Below are positions 1 to 7,617 of a stretch of DNA of 64,000 nucleotides, piece by piece. The number at the start of each line of letters is the position of its first letter. The first letter of the stretch is position 1. The translations under genes were made by a program, and so were the position numbers. The notes below the pieces were generated by a model. That model had not been told where the DNA came from, did not search any database, and saw only the letters and a list, made by a program, of their open reading frames with translations. The DNA lies in assembly GCA_041655275.1 (NCBI GenBank), contig JBBAFU010000010.1, forward strand, positions 1 through 64,000, written 5' to 3'. This stretch comes from JAJYRX01 sp041655275. GTDB taxonomy: Bacteria; Pseudomonadota; Gammaproteobacteria; Burkholderiales; Burkholderiaceae_B.

Positions 1-128
1 CTCGCGTCGTGCCTATGGCTTCAGGAATTTTGAGAATTACCGGCTGCGGGTCTTGGCCACGTGCGGCTGGGATGGTGTAATCAACAGGGTTTGATGAATG
101 CCCGTCCCCCGTTTGCGGGGTAGAGCCC
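1..128 (+). mobile_element. Right end of an ISL3-like insertion sequence (partial)
   Basis: The window opens inside an insertion sequence. Bases 2-94 encode the last 30 residues of a transposase. About 20 bases further on, 115-128 read on the minus strand as GGGCTCTACCCCGC, which resembles the terminal inverted repeats of ISL3 elements. The repeat lies within a short G/C stem (CCCC-GTTTG-CGGGG type). The left end is outside the window, so neither the inverted-repeat pair nor the target duplication can be checked. The family assignment is from memory of ISL3 ends and is moderately sure. Confidence 0.55.
2..94 (+). CDS. ISL3-family transposase, C-terminal end only
   Basis: The open frame enters from the left edge and stops with TGA at 92-94, leaving 30 residues. 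The segment AYGFRNFENYRLRVL followed by CGW resembles the C-terminus of ISL3 (IS204/IS1001/IS1096/IS1165) DDE transposases, which cut and paste DNA. The DDE residues lie upstream, outside the window, so whether the gene is intact cannot be judged. It ends just before the presumed right inverted repeat, as expected for this family. A pseudogene or another IS family cannot be excluded. Confidence 0.5.
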   Translation, partial: SRRAYGFRNFENYRLRVLATCGWDGVINRV

Positions 129-144
129 AAAAGCGGCCGGCATG

Positions 145-181
145 AAAAAAGGCTTGCCCTGGTTGAGGACAAGCCTTTTTT
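145..181 (-). terminator. Bidirectional intrinsic terminator downstream of tRNA-Arg
   Basis: Bases 145-156 (AAAAAAGGCTTG) and 170-181 (CAAGCCTTTTTT) form a perfect 12-bp stem around a 13-base loop. A-runs and T-runs at the two ends make it a rho-independent terminator on either strand. It lies 5 bases past the tRNA-Arg 3' end and also faces the IS element. Confidence 0.85.
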
Positions 182-186
182 GAATA

Positions 187-263
187 TGGCGCGGCTGGCA
201 GGATTCGAACCCACGACCCCTTGGTTCGTAGCCAAGTACTCTATCCAACTGAGCTACAGCCGC
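187..263 (-). tRNA. tRNA-Arg (anticodon ACG), CCA encoded
   Basis: On the minus strand the sequence runs from GCGGCTG (acceptor, 5' end at 263) through the D arm, an anticodon stem CTTGG/CCAAG with loop CTACGAA (anticodon ACG), and a T arm GGTTCGAATCC, to an acceptor 3' strand CAGCCGC plus GCCA. Length is 77 with the encoded CCA. It reads CGN arginine codons; A34 would be edited to inosine by TadA. A good promoter lies upstream at 276-304 and a terminator downstream at 145-181. Confidence 0.97.
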
Positions 264-275
264 ATGAGGACGCAA

Positions 276-304
276 ACTATAGCACACAATTTTATGACTG
301 TCAT
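276..304 (-). promoter_or_regulatory. Sigma70-type promoter of tRNA-Arg
   Basis: On the minus strand a -35 box ATGACA (299-304, 5 of 6 matches to TTGACA) and a -10 box TATAGT (276-281, 5 of 6) are separated by 17 bases. The tRNA starts 12 bases after the -10 box. The -35 box overlaps the stop codon of the glycosylase gene on the same strand. Confidence 0.75.
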
Positions 305-846
305 TTGTGTGACACCCAGGGGCTGCCGGCGATGTAGAAACGCAGTGGTTTTGCGGCCCACTCCCCGGCGTAATCCACGCCGATGCGCGGGCGTGCCACG
401 ATGTCGAAGGGCGTTTCCGTTGGCGGACGCTCAAGGTGGAAGCCGGGGCTGCACAGATCATGGCCGTACAGATCAAGGTCTATGCCCATGGCCTTGCACA
501 GGCGCCCGGGTCCGCGTGTGTTGCCTTCCAGGCCTTCCACCGGTTCCAGTGCACGCAGCAGCACGGCCGAGCCCTGCCCGTCCTGGCCAGTGACCACATT
601 CATGCAGTGGTGCAGGCCGTAGATGAGATAGACGTAGGCGTAACCCGGTGGACCGAACATCACACGTGTACGGGCGGTCAGCCCTCTGGAGGTGTGAGCG
701 GCCTTGTCGTGCGGGCCCAGATAGGCCTCGGTTTCCGTGATGCGTCCAATGCGCAATGTGTGAGTATCGTGGCGTACCAGCAACATGCCCAGCAGTTCGC
801 GTGCCACGATATCGGCTTCGCGGGCGTAAAAATCACGATCCAGCAT
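301..846 (-). CDS. Alkyl-base DNA glycosylase, AAG/MPG family
   Basis: A 181-residue protein of the AAG (3-methyladenine DNA glycosylase, Mpg-type) family. These monofunctional enzymes remove alkylated purines such as 3-methyladenine and hypoxanthine to begin base excision repair. Family landmarks are TETEAY at residues 37-42, containing the active-site glutamate, then FGPPGYAYVYLIYGLHHC at 64-81, which carries the base-flipping and pocket residues, followed by NVVTG. Length fits bacterial members (about 190-210, slightly short). It is unrelated in fold to AlkA or Tag. It appears to be a single gene; its 3' end overlaps the tRNA-Arg promoter, so readthrough into the tRNA is possible. Confidence 0.9.
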   Translation of the reverse strand: MLDRDFYAREADIVARELLGMLLVRHDTHTLRIGRITETEAYLGPHDKAAHTSRGLTARTRVMFGPPGYAYVYLIYGLHHCMNVVTGQDGQGSAVLLRALEPVEGLEGNTRGPGRLCKAMGIDLDLYGHDLCSPGFHLERPPTETPFDIVARPRIGVDYAGEWAAKPLRFYIAGSPWVSHK

Positions 847-988
847 TTATTGCTTGTGTTTCCCTGTTCAAATCGGTAAAATTCGGCCTTGGATTCTCAA
901 GTTAGTCGATGTTGGTCTCATTGAAGTACCTGTAGTTGCAGTCTTGTACTTTTTTTGCTCAATCTCCGTACCTTGAAGATCTTGTCCA

Positions 989-1020
989 GGACCAGCCGGT
1001 ACCTACCGGTGGAATGGTCC
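989..1020 (+). promoter_or_regulatory. Stem-loop in the leader of the cold-shock gene
   Basis: GGACCA (989-994) pairs with TGGTCC (1015-1020), and inside it CCGGT (996-1000) pairs with ACCGG (1005-1009). The hairpin is therefore interrupted, and it sits 12 bases before the AGGGA ribosome site (1032-1036) of the cold-shock gene. Cold-shock mRNAs often carry structured leaders that affect translation with temperature; that role here is inferred. I could not place a convincing promoter between 847 and 988. Confidence 0.5.
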
Positions 1021-1044
1021 ATTATTTATACAGGGATTGCAAAA

Positions 1045-1254
1045 ATGCAAACAGAAACAGGTATTGTCAAGTGGTTCAACAATGAGAAGGGCTATGGTTT
1101 CATCAAGCCCGAGTCCGGTGGTCGCGATCTTTTCGCCCATCATTCCGACATTCTCGGCACCGGCTTCAAGTCGCTCGAAGAAAACCAGCGCGTTTCCTTC
1201 GTGGCGTCGGAAGGCCAGAAAGGCCCTCAGGCCAAGTCGATTCAGGTTATCTGA
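1045..1254 (+). CDS. Cold-shock domain protein (CspA family)
   Basis: A 69-residue single-domain cold-shock protein. The two nucleic-acid-binding motifs are clear: RNP1 as KGYGFI (residues 15-20) and RNP2 as DLFAHHS. Such proteins bind single-stranded RNA or DNA and act as RNA chaperones. The ATG at 1045 was chosen over an upstream in-frame TTG at 955 because it gives the canonical N-terminus (ETGIVKWFN) and follows an AGGGA ribosome site by 8 bases. Possible leader structure is described at 989-1020. The second residue of RNP2 and the overall length match family members. Whether it is cold-induced or constitutive cannot be told from sequence. Confidence 0.95.
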   Translation: MQTETGIVKWFNNEKGYGFIKPESGGRDLFAHHSDILGTGFKSLEENQRVSFVASEGQKGPQAKSIQVI

Positions 1255-1263
1255 ATTCCGGCC

Positions 1264-1331
1264 GAATCAGCCTGAGTGAATCAGCTTCAGGCTGATTCGA
1301 AAGCCAGAAAGCCCGCTTCGGCGGGCTTTCT
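1264..1331 (+). terminator. Tandem hairpin terminator after the cold-shock gene
   Basis: Two stem-loops follow the csp stop codon. The first pairs GAATCAGCCTGA (1264-1275) with TCAGGCTGATTC (1287-1298), a perfect 12-bp stem. The second pairs AGAAAGCCCGC (1306-1316) with GCGGGCTTTCT (1321-1331) around a TTCG loop. The 3' arm of the second carries the U-rich stretch. It lies between converging genes and can work in both directions. Confidence 0.75.
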
Positions 1332-1349
1332 GCCGTTCAGGGACGGCCT

Positions 1350-2390
1350 TCACCGTCCGGCCCCAGGCAGCTGATCCAGCTCGCCCAGCCAGTGCTCGCG
1401 CCGGTCTTCCGTCATGAAGGCTGCGCGCAGGCTGTTGCGCGCCAGCGTGCCCAACTCGGCCCGGGTGAGTGCCAGAGCCTGGGCGCTGGCCAGGTAATTA
1501 TCGAGTACATAGCCACCAAAATACGAAGGATCGTCCGAATTCAGGGTAACCATGACGCCCTGACGCAGCAGGCGGGCCAGATTGTGGTCAGCCAGTGTAT
1601 CGAAGACGCGCAGGCGTACGTTCGACAGCGGGCATACGGTCAGCGGTATCTGGCGCTCGATGAGCGTTTCTACGAGCGTTGCGTCTTCCTCGCTGCGCAC
1701 CCCGTGGTCTATGCGCTCCACACCGAGGATGTCAAGCGCATTGCGCACATAATCGGCCGGGCCTTCCTCGCCGGCGTGCGCCACCAGGCGAAAACCCAGT
1801 TCGCGGCAGCGCTCATAGACGCGGGCGAATTTCTCCGGCGGATTGCCTTTCTCGCCCGAATCCAGGCCGATGGCCAGCCACAGGTCGGCGTATTGTTCGC
1901 GCAGCGGCAGGGCGGCATCCAGCGTCGCCTGCGCATCGGCCTCCGACAGGTGGCGCAGGAAGCACAGAATCATGGCACTGCTCATGTCCAGGTCGGTACG
2001 CGCCCGGCGCAGTGCGCGCGCAATACCGGCAAACACGGTCTCCATGGCGATGCCGCGGCTGGTGTGCGTCTGCGGGTCGAACATCAGTTCTGCATGCACC
2101 ACGCCGTCCGCGTGGGCGCGCTGCAGATAGGCCCAGGTCATGTCGAAGAAGTCCTGTTCCGTGATCAGGACGCGGGCGCCGGCGTAATACAGATCGAGAA
2201 ATGATTGAAGATCCGTGAATTCGTAGGCCTCGCGCAACGCCTCCACGCTGTCGTAATCCAGCGCGATGTTATTGCGGCGCGCCAGCTCGAAAATCATTTC
2301 GGGCTCCAGGCTGCCTTCAATATGCAGGTGCAGTTCGGCCTTGGGCAACTGGCGCAGCCAGTCGGTCAGTGGAAGTTCGCTTGCGGTCAT
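1350..2390 (-). CDS. Adenosine/adenine deaminase family protein
   Basis: A 346-residue metal-dependent amidohydrolase of the adenosine deaminase family. Visible catalytic elements are the zinc-binding HLH pair (His21, His23) within AELHLHIEGS, HAGEEG (zinc His and catalytic Glu) near residue 207, RIDHGV near 227, CPLSNVRL near 254, and NSDDPSYFGGY near 285 with the last metal ligand. The SDDPxYFGGY form rather than TDDP..., together with the length, favours the adenine deaminase branch (adenine to hypoxanthine, purine salvage) over true adenosine deaminase. That subfamily call is from knowledge of related proteins and needs assay. It overlaps the upstream DUF423 gene by 4 bases (ATGA), so the two are probably cotranscribed. 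Confidence 0.9.
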   Translation of the reverse strand: MTASELPLTDWLRQLPKAELHLHIEGSLEPEMIFELARRNNIALDYDSVEALREAYEFTDLQSFLDLYYAGARVLITEQDFFDMTWAYLQRAHADGVVHAELMFDPQTHTSRGIAMETVFAGIARALRRARTDLDMSSAMILCFLRHLSEADAQATLDAALPLREQYADLWLAIGLDSGEKGNPPEKFARVYERCRELGFRLVAHAGEEGPADYVRNALDILGVERIDHGVRSEEDATLVETLIERQIPLTVCPLSNVRLRVFDTLADHNLARLLRQGVMVTLNSDDPSYFGGYVLDNYLASAQALALTRAELGTLARNSLRAAFMTEDRREHWLGELDQLPGAGR

Positions 2391-2812
2391 GCGTGGCTCC
2401 GGATGGAAGAGGAGACGGCTTCAGATGGATCATGGCGCCAGCTCGCCACCGCTACCAGAGCCCAGCCGAGCAGAAAGCAGCTGCCCCCGATGGGGGTGAT
2501 GATGCCCGCCCACACCGGACCGCCCAGCACCAGCAGATACAGGCTGCCGCTGAACATCAGCGTGCCCGCGAGAAGCAGTCGGGCTCCCCGCTGTGCCCAG
2601 GCGGGATGCAGGCGGTTGTGCAGTGCGCATACGAGCAGCAGGCCCAGGCCGTGGATCAGCTGATAGAGCACGGCGGTCTGCCAGGTTGCCAGCATGGCGG
2701 CATCGACATGTGCCCGCAGTGCGTGGGCTCCAAAGGCACCGGCGGCCACACCCAGCATCAGAAGCAGGGCGGCGGTTGCGGGCAGATGTCTGGAACGCGG
2801 GTGTAATTTCAT
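2387..2812 (-). CDS. DUF423 family small membrane protein
   Basis: A 141-residue hydrophobic protein of the DUF423 (YgdD-like) family, of unknown function. It has about four predicted membrane spans; the N-terminal span contains the family signature GAFGAHALRAH, and later segments are WQTAVLYQLIHGLGLLLV, LLLAGTLMFSGSLYLLVLGG and ITPIGGSCFLLGWALVAVAS. Members are usually 120-135 residues, so the length fits. It starts an apparent two-gene unit with the deaminase, with which it shares a 4-base overlap. No functional link to purine salvage can be drawn from the sequence. Confidence 0.88.
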   Translation of the reverse strand: MKLHPRSRHLPATAALLLMLGVAAGAFGAHALRAHVDAAMLATWQTAVLYQLIHGLGLLLVCALHNRLHPAWAQRGARLLLAGTLMFSGSLYLLVLGGPVWAGIITPIGGSCFLLGWALVAVASWRHDPSEAVSSSIRSHA

Positions 2813-2902
2813 TTGCGCAGGATAGCATGCAGCTACGGGATTGGCCGGTGTCGCGCTGCGTATAATCGATCACCAGAAAATCCTGTATGGTGATCTCCAG
2901 AG

Positions 2903-5182
2903 GTGAGCACGCTGATTGTTGATACGCAAAGGGCTGTAAGCAAGCCGGGCAGGGCGCATATCGCCTGGCCCCCGATCCTGTTCGCCCTGCTGTGTGCCGT
3001 GTTGCTGCTGTCCGCCTGCTCGCGCGAGCCGGTAAACAGTCCGGCGGTGCGCGGCCTGGAGCGCGAAAATGTGCTGCATACGGCCTTCACGCAGCGCTCG
3101 CCCAAGTATCTTGATCCGGCCAGTTCCTATTCCACCGACGAGACGCCGTTCACCTATTCCATCTACGAGCCGCTCTACACCTATCACTATCTGAAGCGCC
3201 CGTATGCCCTGGAGCCGCTGGCGGCCGAAGCCATTGCCGAGCCGGTCTACCTGGATGCGCAGGGGGAGCGCCTGCCCGACGATGTGGCGGGCGAGCAGGT
3301 GGCAACCAGTGTGTATGACATCCGCATCCGGCCGGGCATACGCTTTCAGCCCCACCCTGCATTTGCGCGCACGGCGGGCGGAGGCTATACCTACTGGCCG
3401 GTCGCGCGCGAGGATCTGGCTGACAAGTTCGGTATGGGTGACTTTGACCAGGTCGGCAGTCGCGAGCTGGTGGCCGCCGATTATGTTTACGCCATCCGTC
3501 GTCTGGCCAGTCCGCGCGTGGTGTCGCCCATCTTCGGCCTGCTCTCGGAGCATATCGAAGGCTTGCGTGACTATGGCGAAACCTTGCGCAAGCGCGATGC
3601 CGAGGCGCGCGCGCGTCTGGGCGAGGCGGCCCGCCGGGAGTGGCTGGATCTGCGCGAGTCCGGCTTCGATGGCGTGCAGGCGCTCGATGATCACACCCTG
3701 CGTATTCGCGTCAAGGGCAAATACCCCCAGTTCAAGTACTGGCTGGCCATGACCTTCACCGCGCCCGTGGCCTGGGAGGTGGACCGCTTCTATCACCAGC
3801 CGGGCATGGCCGGGCAGAACCTGTCGCTCAATACCTGGCCCGTGGGCACCGGCCCCTATATGCTGGTTGATTCGATCACGAACCGGCGCCATGTGCTGGC
3901 GCGCAACCCGAATTATCGTGGCATGCCCTATCCCTGCGAAGGCGAGGCGGGCGATCGCGAGGCGGGCCTGCTCGAAGACTGTGGCAAACCCGTGCCCTTC
4001 ATCGATCGCATCGTGTTCTCGCTCGAAAAGGAGAGCGTGCCGCTGATGGGCAAGTTCCTCCAGGGCTATTACGACATTCCCGAAGTGGGCAGGGGTGACT
4101 ACGGCGTCTCCATGCAGGTGGCGGCGGGTGATTATGTCGAGAAGGCCCAGCTGTATGCCGAGCGCAACATCCAGATCCGCACATCGCCGGCGGCCCAGCA
4201 GTTCTATCTGGGCTTCAACTGGCTGGACCCGGTGGTCGGCCAGGGCGATACGCCCGAACAGCAGGAGCGCAACCGCAAGCTGCGCCAGGCCATCGGCATT
4301 GCCTTCGACTGGGAGCAGTTCGTGTCCATTTTCCAGAACGATCAGGCACAGGTGGCGCACGGTCCGTTGCCACCCGGCGTACACGGCTTCCAGGCGCCGC
4401 CGGCGGGTGCCAATCGTCAGGTCTATGATGTCGTCGACGGACAGGTGAAGCGCAAGCCGCTAGCTGAGGCGCGCCGCCTGCTGGCCGAGGCGGGCTACCC
4501 CGACGGTCGCGATGCGGCCACGGGCCAGCCACTCATACTGCATTTCGACTCGGCCGGCGGCACGGGTTCCAGCGCCATGCTCGACTGGATGCGCCGCCAG
4601 CTGGCGGCCATCGATATCCAGCTCGAGATTCGCGCCACCGACTACAACCGCTTCCAGGACAAGATGCGCCGCGGCGTGGCCCAGATGTATATCTGGGGCT
4701 GGGTGGCTGACTATCCGGATGCCGAGAATTTTCTCTTCCTGCTGTATGGCCCGAACGCCAAGGCGACCAATGGCGGCGAGAACGCGTCCAACTATCGGAG
4801 TGCCGCATTCGATGCCCTCTTCGACGAGATGCGCTTCCTGGACGACGGCCCCGCCAAGGAGGCCATCATCCACCGCATGACGGCCATTGCCCAGCACGAT
4901 GCGCCCTGGATGTTTGGCTACAACCCGCTTTCGGGCGGCGCCTGGCATCAGTGGGTGGGCAATGTAAAGCCCACGCAGATGGTGCGCAACACCCTGCAGT
5001 ATTACCGTATCGATCCCGACAGGCGTGCACTGGCGCTGCGCCAGTGGAATACACCGCTGTGGTGGCCGCTGTGGCTGCTGGGCGGCCTGGCCGCGCTGGG
5101 TATTGCCTTCGTGTGGCGCAGTGCCCGCCGGCGTGACCGTCGTGTGCCGCAGCTTGCCGGGACATCGGGAGGGGCATCATGA
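2903..5182 (+). CDS. Peptide ABC importer: solute-binding lipoprotein with C-terminal membrane anchor
   Basis: A 759-residue family 5 extracellular solute-binding protein (OppA/DppA/YejA type), the capture subunit of the importer encoded by the next three genes. The N-terminus has a hydrophobic stretch and a lipobox LLSAC (Cys39), predicting a lipoprotein. The family motif appears as RNPNYRG-type text near residue 333. Unusually, it ends with a second hydrophobic segment (about 720-738, WWPLWLLGGLAALGIAFVW) followed by a basic tail, so it may be tethered at both ends. It is longer than E. coli YejA (about 600). The start is GTG at 2903 with a weak ribosome site. The stop overlaps the permease start by 4 bases (ATGA). 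The substrate is not predictable beyond peptides or peptide-like compounds. Confidence 0.88.
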   Translation: MSTLIVDTQRAVSKPGRAHIAWPPILFALLCAVLLLSACSREPVNSPAVRGLERENVLHTAFTQRSPKYLDPASSYSTDETPFTYSIYEPLYTYHYLKRPYALEPLAAEAIAEPVYLDAQGERLPDDVAGEQVATSVYDIRIRPGIRFQPHPAFARTAGGGYTYWPVAREDLADKFGMGDFDQVGSRELVAADYVYAIRRLASPRVVSPIFGLLSEHIEGLRDYGETLRKRDAEARARLGEAARREWLDLRESGFDGVQALDDHTLRIRVKGKYPQFKYWLAMTFTAPVAWEVDRFYHQPGMAGQNLSLNTWPVGTGPYMLVDSITNRRHVLARNPNYRGMPYPCEGEAGDREAGLLEDCGKPVPFIDRIVFSLEKESVPLMGKFLQGYYDIPEVGRGDYGVSMQVAAGDYVEKAQLYAERNIQIRTSPAAQQFYLGFNWLDPVVGQGDTPEQQERNRKLRQAIGIAFDWEQFVSIFQNDQAQVAHGPLPPGVHGFQAPPAGANRQVYDVVDGQVKRKPLAEARRLLAEAGYPDGRDAATGQPLILHFDSAGGTGSSAMLDWMRRQLAAIDIQLEIRATDYNRFQDKMRRGVAQMYIWGWVADYPDAENFLFLLYGPNAKATNGGENASNYRSAAFDALFDEMRFLDDGPAKEAIIHRMTAIAQHDAPWMFGYNPLSGGAWHQWVGNVKPTQMVRNTLQYYRIDPDRRALALRQWNTPLWWPLWLLGGLAALGIAFVWRSARRRDRRVPQLAGTSGGAS

Positions 5183-6156
5183 CACGCTACATCCTGCGCC
5201 GCCTGGTATACGGTGTCTTCATCCTCCTTGGCGTCAATCTGCTCACCTTCGTGCTGTTCTTCGCGGTGAATACGCCGGATGACATGGCACGCCTGGCCAT
5301 TGGCGGGCAGCGCGTCAGCGAGGAGGCGATCGAGAAGTGGAAGGTGGAAAGAGGCTATGACAAACCCCTGTTCTATCAGGCCGGGGCGCAGGATGCAGCG
5401 CGTTTCACCGACACCATCTTCTACCAGCGTTCCGTGCCCCTGCTGCGATTCGACTTCGGTTTTTCCGATGAAGGGCGGGATATCGGCCACGAAGTGAAGA
5501 CGCGTATGGGGCCCAGTCTGGCGCTCGCAATTCCCACCTTCTTCCTGGGCCTGTTCGCAAGCGTTTCCTTCGCTTTGCTGCTGGTGTTCTTCCGCGGCAC
5601 GCGGCTGGACTTTGCCGGCGTGGTCGTGTGTGTGGTGCTGCTGTCCATCTCCGGCCTGTTCTACATCATTGCGGGCCAGTGGCTGTTTGCCAAGGTGCTG
5701 CGCTGGGTGCCGTATTCCGGCTATGTGGAAGGCTGGCACAGCCTGCGCTTCCTGGTGCTGCCCGTGCTGGTGGGCATATTGTCACGTCTGGGGGCGGAGT
5801 CGCGCTTCTATCGCAGTCTTTTCCTGGAAGAGGCCGGCAAGGACTATGTGCGCACGGCAAGGGCCAAGGGCCTGTCGGAGCGCGTTGTACTGTTTCGCCA
5901 TATCCTGCGCAATGCCGCGCTGCCCATACTCACGGGCACGGTATCGGCCATCCCGCTGCTGTTCATGGGCAGCCTGATTTCGGAGTCCTTCTTCGGTATT
6001 CCCGGCCTGGGCAGCTACACCATAGATGCCATCAATGCCCAGGATTTCTCCATAGTGCGCGCCATGGTGTTCCTGGGCTCGGCACTGTATATCGTCGGTC
6101 TGGTGCTGGCCGATATTTCCTATACCCTGGTCGATCCGCGCGTGCGGTTCGAATAA
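5179..6156 (+). CDS. Peptide ABC importer: permease 1 (YejB-like)
   Basis: A 325-residue inner-membrane permease of the OppB/DppB/YejB class. It opens with the hallmark MTRYILRRLVYGVFILLGVN, a basic start plus the first membrane span. It has about six spans and an EAA-type cytoplasmic loop around residues 215-240 (EEAGKDYVRTARAKGLSE) that contacts the ATPase. It pairs with the second permease to form the channel. Translation is coupled to the binding-protein gene by a 4-base overlap, and the second permease starts 6 bases after its stop, so this is clearly one operon. Confidence 0.93.
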   Translation: MTRYILRRLVYGVFILLGVNLLTFVLFFAVNTPDDMARLAIGGQRVSEEAIEKWKVERGYDKPLFYQAGAQDAARFTDTIFYQRSVPLLRFDFGFSDEGRDIGHEVKTRMGPSLALAIPTFFLGLFASVSFALLLVFFRGTRLDFAGVVVCVVLLSISGLFYIIAGQWLFAKVLRWVPYSGYVEGWHSLRFLVLPVLVGILSRLGAESRFYRSLFLEEAGKDYVRTARAKGLSERVVLFRHILRNAALPILTGTVSAIPLLFMGSLISESFFGIPGLGSYTIDAINAQDFSIVRAMVFLGSALYIVGLVLADISYTLVDPRVRFE

Positions 6157-6162
6157 CCCGTC

Positions 6163-7617
6163 ATGCCAGAATTCACTTTTCTGTGGACCGATGTCTTTGT
6201 GCTGATACTGGTGCTGCTGCTGGCGGTCTACGTCTGGCATGCCCGGCGCAGCCCGGCCCTGCGCGCAGCCTGGGGCAGCGTGGGGCGCACGCCGTCGGCC
6301 ATGTGCGCGGCCATCTTCATGGTGCTGTTCCTGCTGGTGGGCGTGCTCGATTCCGTGCATTACCGTCCGCAGCTGCCGCCCCTGCCCGGACAGGAGAGCG
6401 CTGCGCCGCAGTATTCGCCGGCGCTGCGTTCGGCGCTGGATGACCTGCTGGCACTCACCCAGCTGTCGCAGCGCGAAAACACATATTCCGCGCCCCTGGC
6501 ATTGCGCCAGTTCACCAAGGAGACGGAAATCGTCGACGGCCGCGCCGTGCGCGACTTTCCCCGGCTCAAGCATGCAGGACGCCATCTGGCGCACGAGGAC
6601 GACCGGCCGGCCGATATCCGCCGGCGGGTGCTGGCCGGGTTTGCCTGGGGCGGGGCACTGGCCTTCGGCCTGGGCGTGCTGCTGACCTTCGCCCATCGCT
6701 TGCGGCAGCCTACGCTGGCGCAGGCCTGGCGTTGCTGGTGGCGGCGGGATGGCACCGGCCTGCCCTGGCGTGCCATGTGGATCACGTCGGCGGTGCTGGC
6801 CATCGTGCTGGCCATTGTGGCCCGGCTCAGTGTCGACTATCACGTACTGGGCACGGATCGCACGGGCAACGATGTGCTGTGGCAATGCATCAAGAGCATT
6901 CGCACCGCGCTCGTCATCGGCACGCTCACGACGGTGGCCATGCTGCCGCCGGCCCTGGGTTTCGGCATTGCGGCAGGCTATTTCAAGGGCCGGGTGGATG
7001 ATGTCATCCAGTATCTGTACACGACGCTGACCTCTATCCCCGGTGTGCTGCTCATTGCGGCCAGTGTGATGATGATGCAGGTCTATATCGATACCCATCC
7101 CGAGCTGTTCACCACCGTGGCCTCGCGCGCCGACCTGCGCCTGTTCATGCTGTGCCTCATCCTGGGTTTCACGGGCTGGGCCGGGCTGTGCCGCCTGCTG
7201 CGCGCAGAGACGCTCAAGCTGCGCGAGCTGGAGTACGTACAGGCGGCGCGGGCGTTTGGCGTAGGCCACTGGCGTATCATGCGCCGCCACCTGTTGCCCA
7301 ATGTGATGCACATCGTGCTCATCACCCTGGTGCTGGAGTTTTCCGGGCTGGTGCTCTACGAGGCGGTATTGTCCTATCTGGGCATTGGCGTCGATCCCAG
7401 CATGCCATCCTTCGGCGCCATGATCGATGCGGCCCGCCTGGAGATGTCGCGCGATCCCATGGTGTGGTGGAATCTGTTTGGCGCCTTCATTTTCCTGCTG
7501 CTCATCGTCCTGTCGGCCAATATCTTTGCCGATGCCGTGCAGATGGCCTTCGATCCGCGTACGCGGCGCATCCAGCCGCAGGCGGCATCCGCCGGCGCAC
7601 CGGAGGCGGCATCATGA
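6163..7617 (+). CDS. Peptide ABC importer: permease 2 (YejE-like) with extra N-terminal spans
   Basis: A 484-residue permease, longer than YejE (about 340). The conserved core begins near residue 228 (LGTDRTGNDVL) and includes an EAA loop (RELEYVQAARAFGVGHWRIM) and the C-terminal spans. Ahead of it lie about four predicted spans (roughly 7-25, 46-63, 158-178, 205-222) and a loop of about 95 residues between the second and third. The usual family layout has one N-terminal span followed by a periplasmic stretch, so this protein carries added membrane segments. It overlaps the ATPase gene by 4 bases. Function as the second channel half is well supported; the role of the extra region is unknown. 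Confidence 0.9.
   Translation: MPEFTFLWTDVFVLILVLLLAVYVWHARRSPALRAAWGSVGRTPSAMCAAIFMVLFLLVGVLDSVHYRPQLPPLPGQESAAPQYSPALRSALDDLLALTQLSQRENTYSAPLALRQFTKETEIVDGRAVRDFPRLKHAGRHLAHEDDRPADIRRRVLAGFAWGGALAFGLGVLLTFAHRLRQPTLAQAWRCWWRRDGTGLPWRAMWITSAVLAIVLAIVARLSVDYHVLGTDRTGNDVLWQCIKSIRTALVIGTLTTVAMLPPALGFGIAAGYFKGRVDDVIQYLYTTLTSIPGVLLIAASVMMMQVYIDTHPELFTTVASRADLRLFMLCLILGFTGWAGLCRLLRAETLKLRELEYVQAARAFGVGHWRIMRRHLLPNVMHIVLITLVLEFSGLVLYEAVLSYLGIGVDPSMPSFGAMIDAARLEMSRDPMVWWNLFGAFIFLLLIVLSANIFADAVQMAFDPRTRRIQPQAASAGAPEAAS

Noticed and set aside
2870..4384. 504-residue minus-strand frame across the binding-protein gene
   Set aside because: Shadow of the solute-binding protein gene, which has a lipobox and family motifs and belongs to a coupled operon.
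5782..7311. 509-residue minus-strand frame across the permeases
   Set aside because: Antisense to both permeases, His/Gln-rich and without domains.
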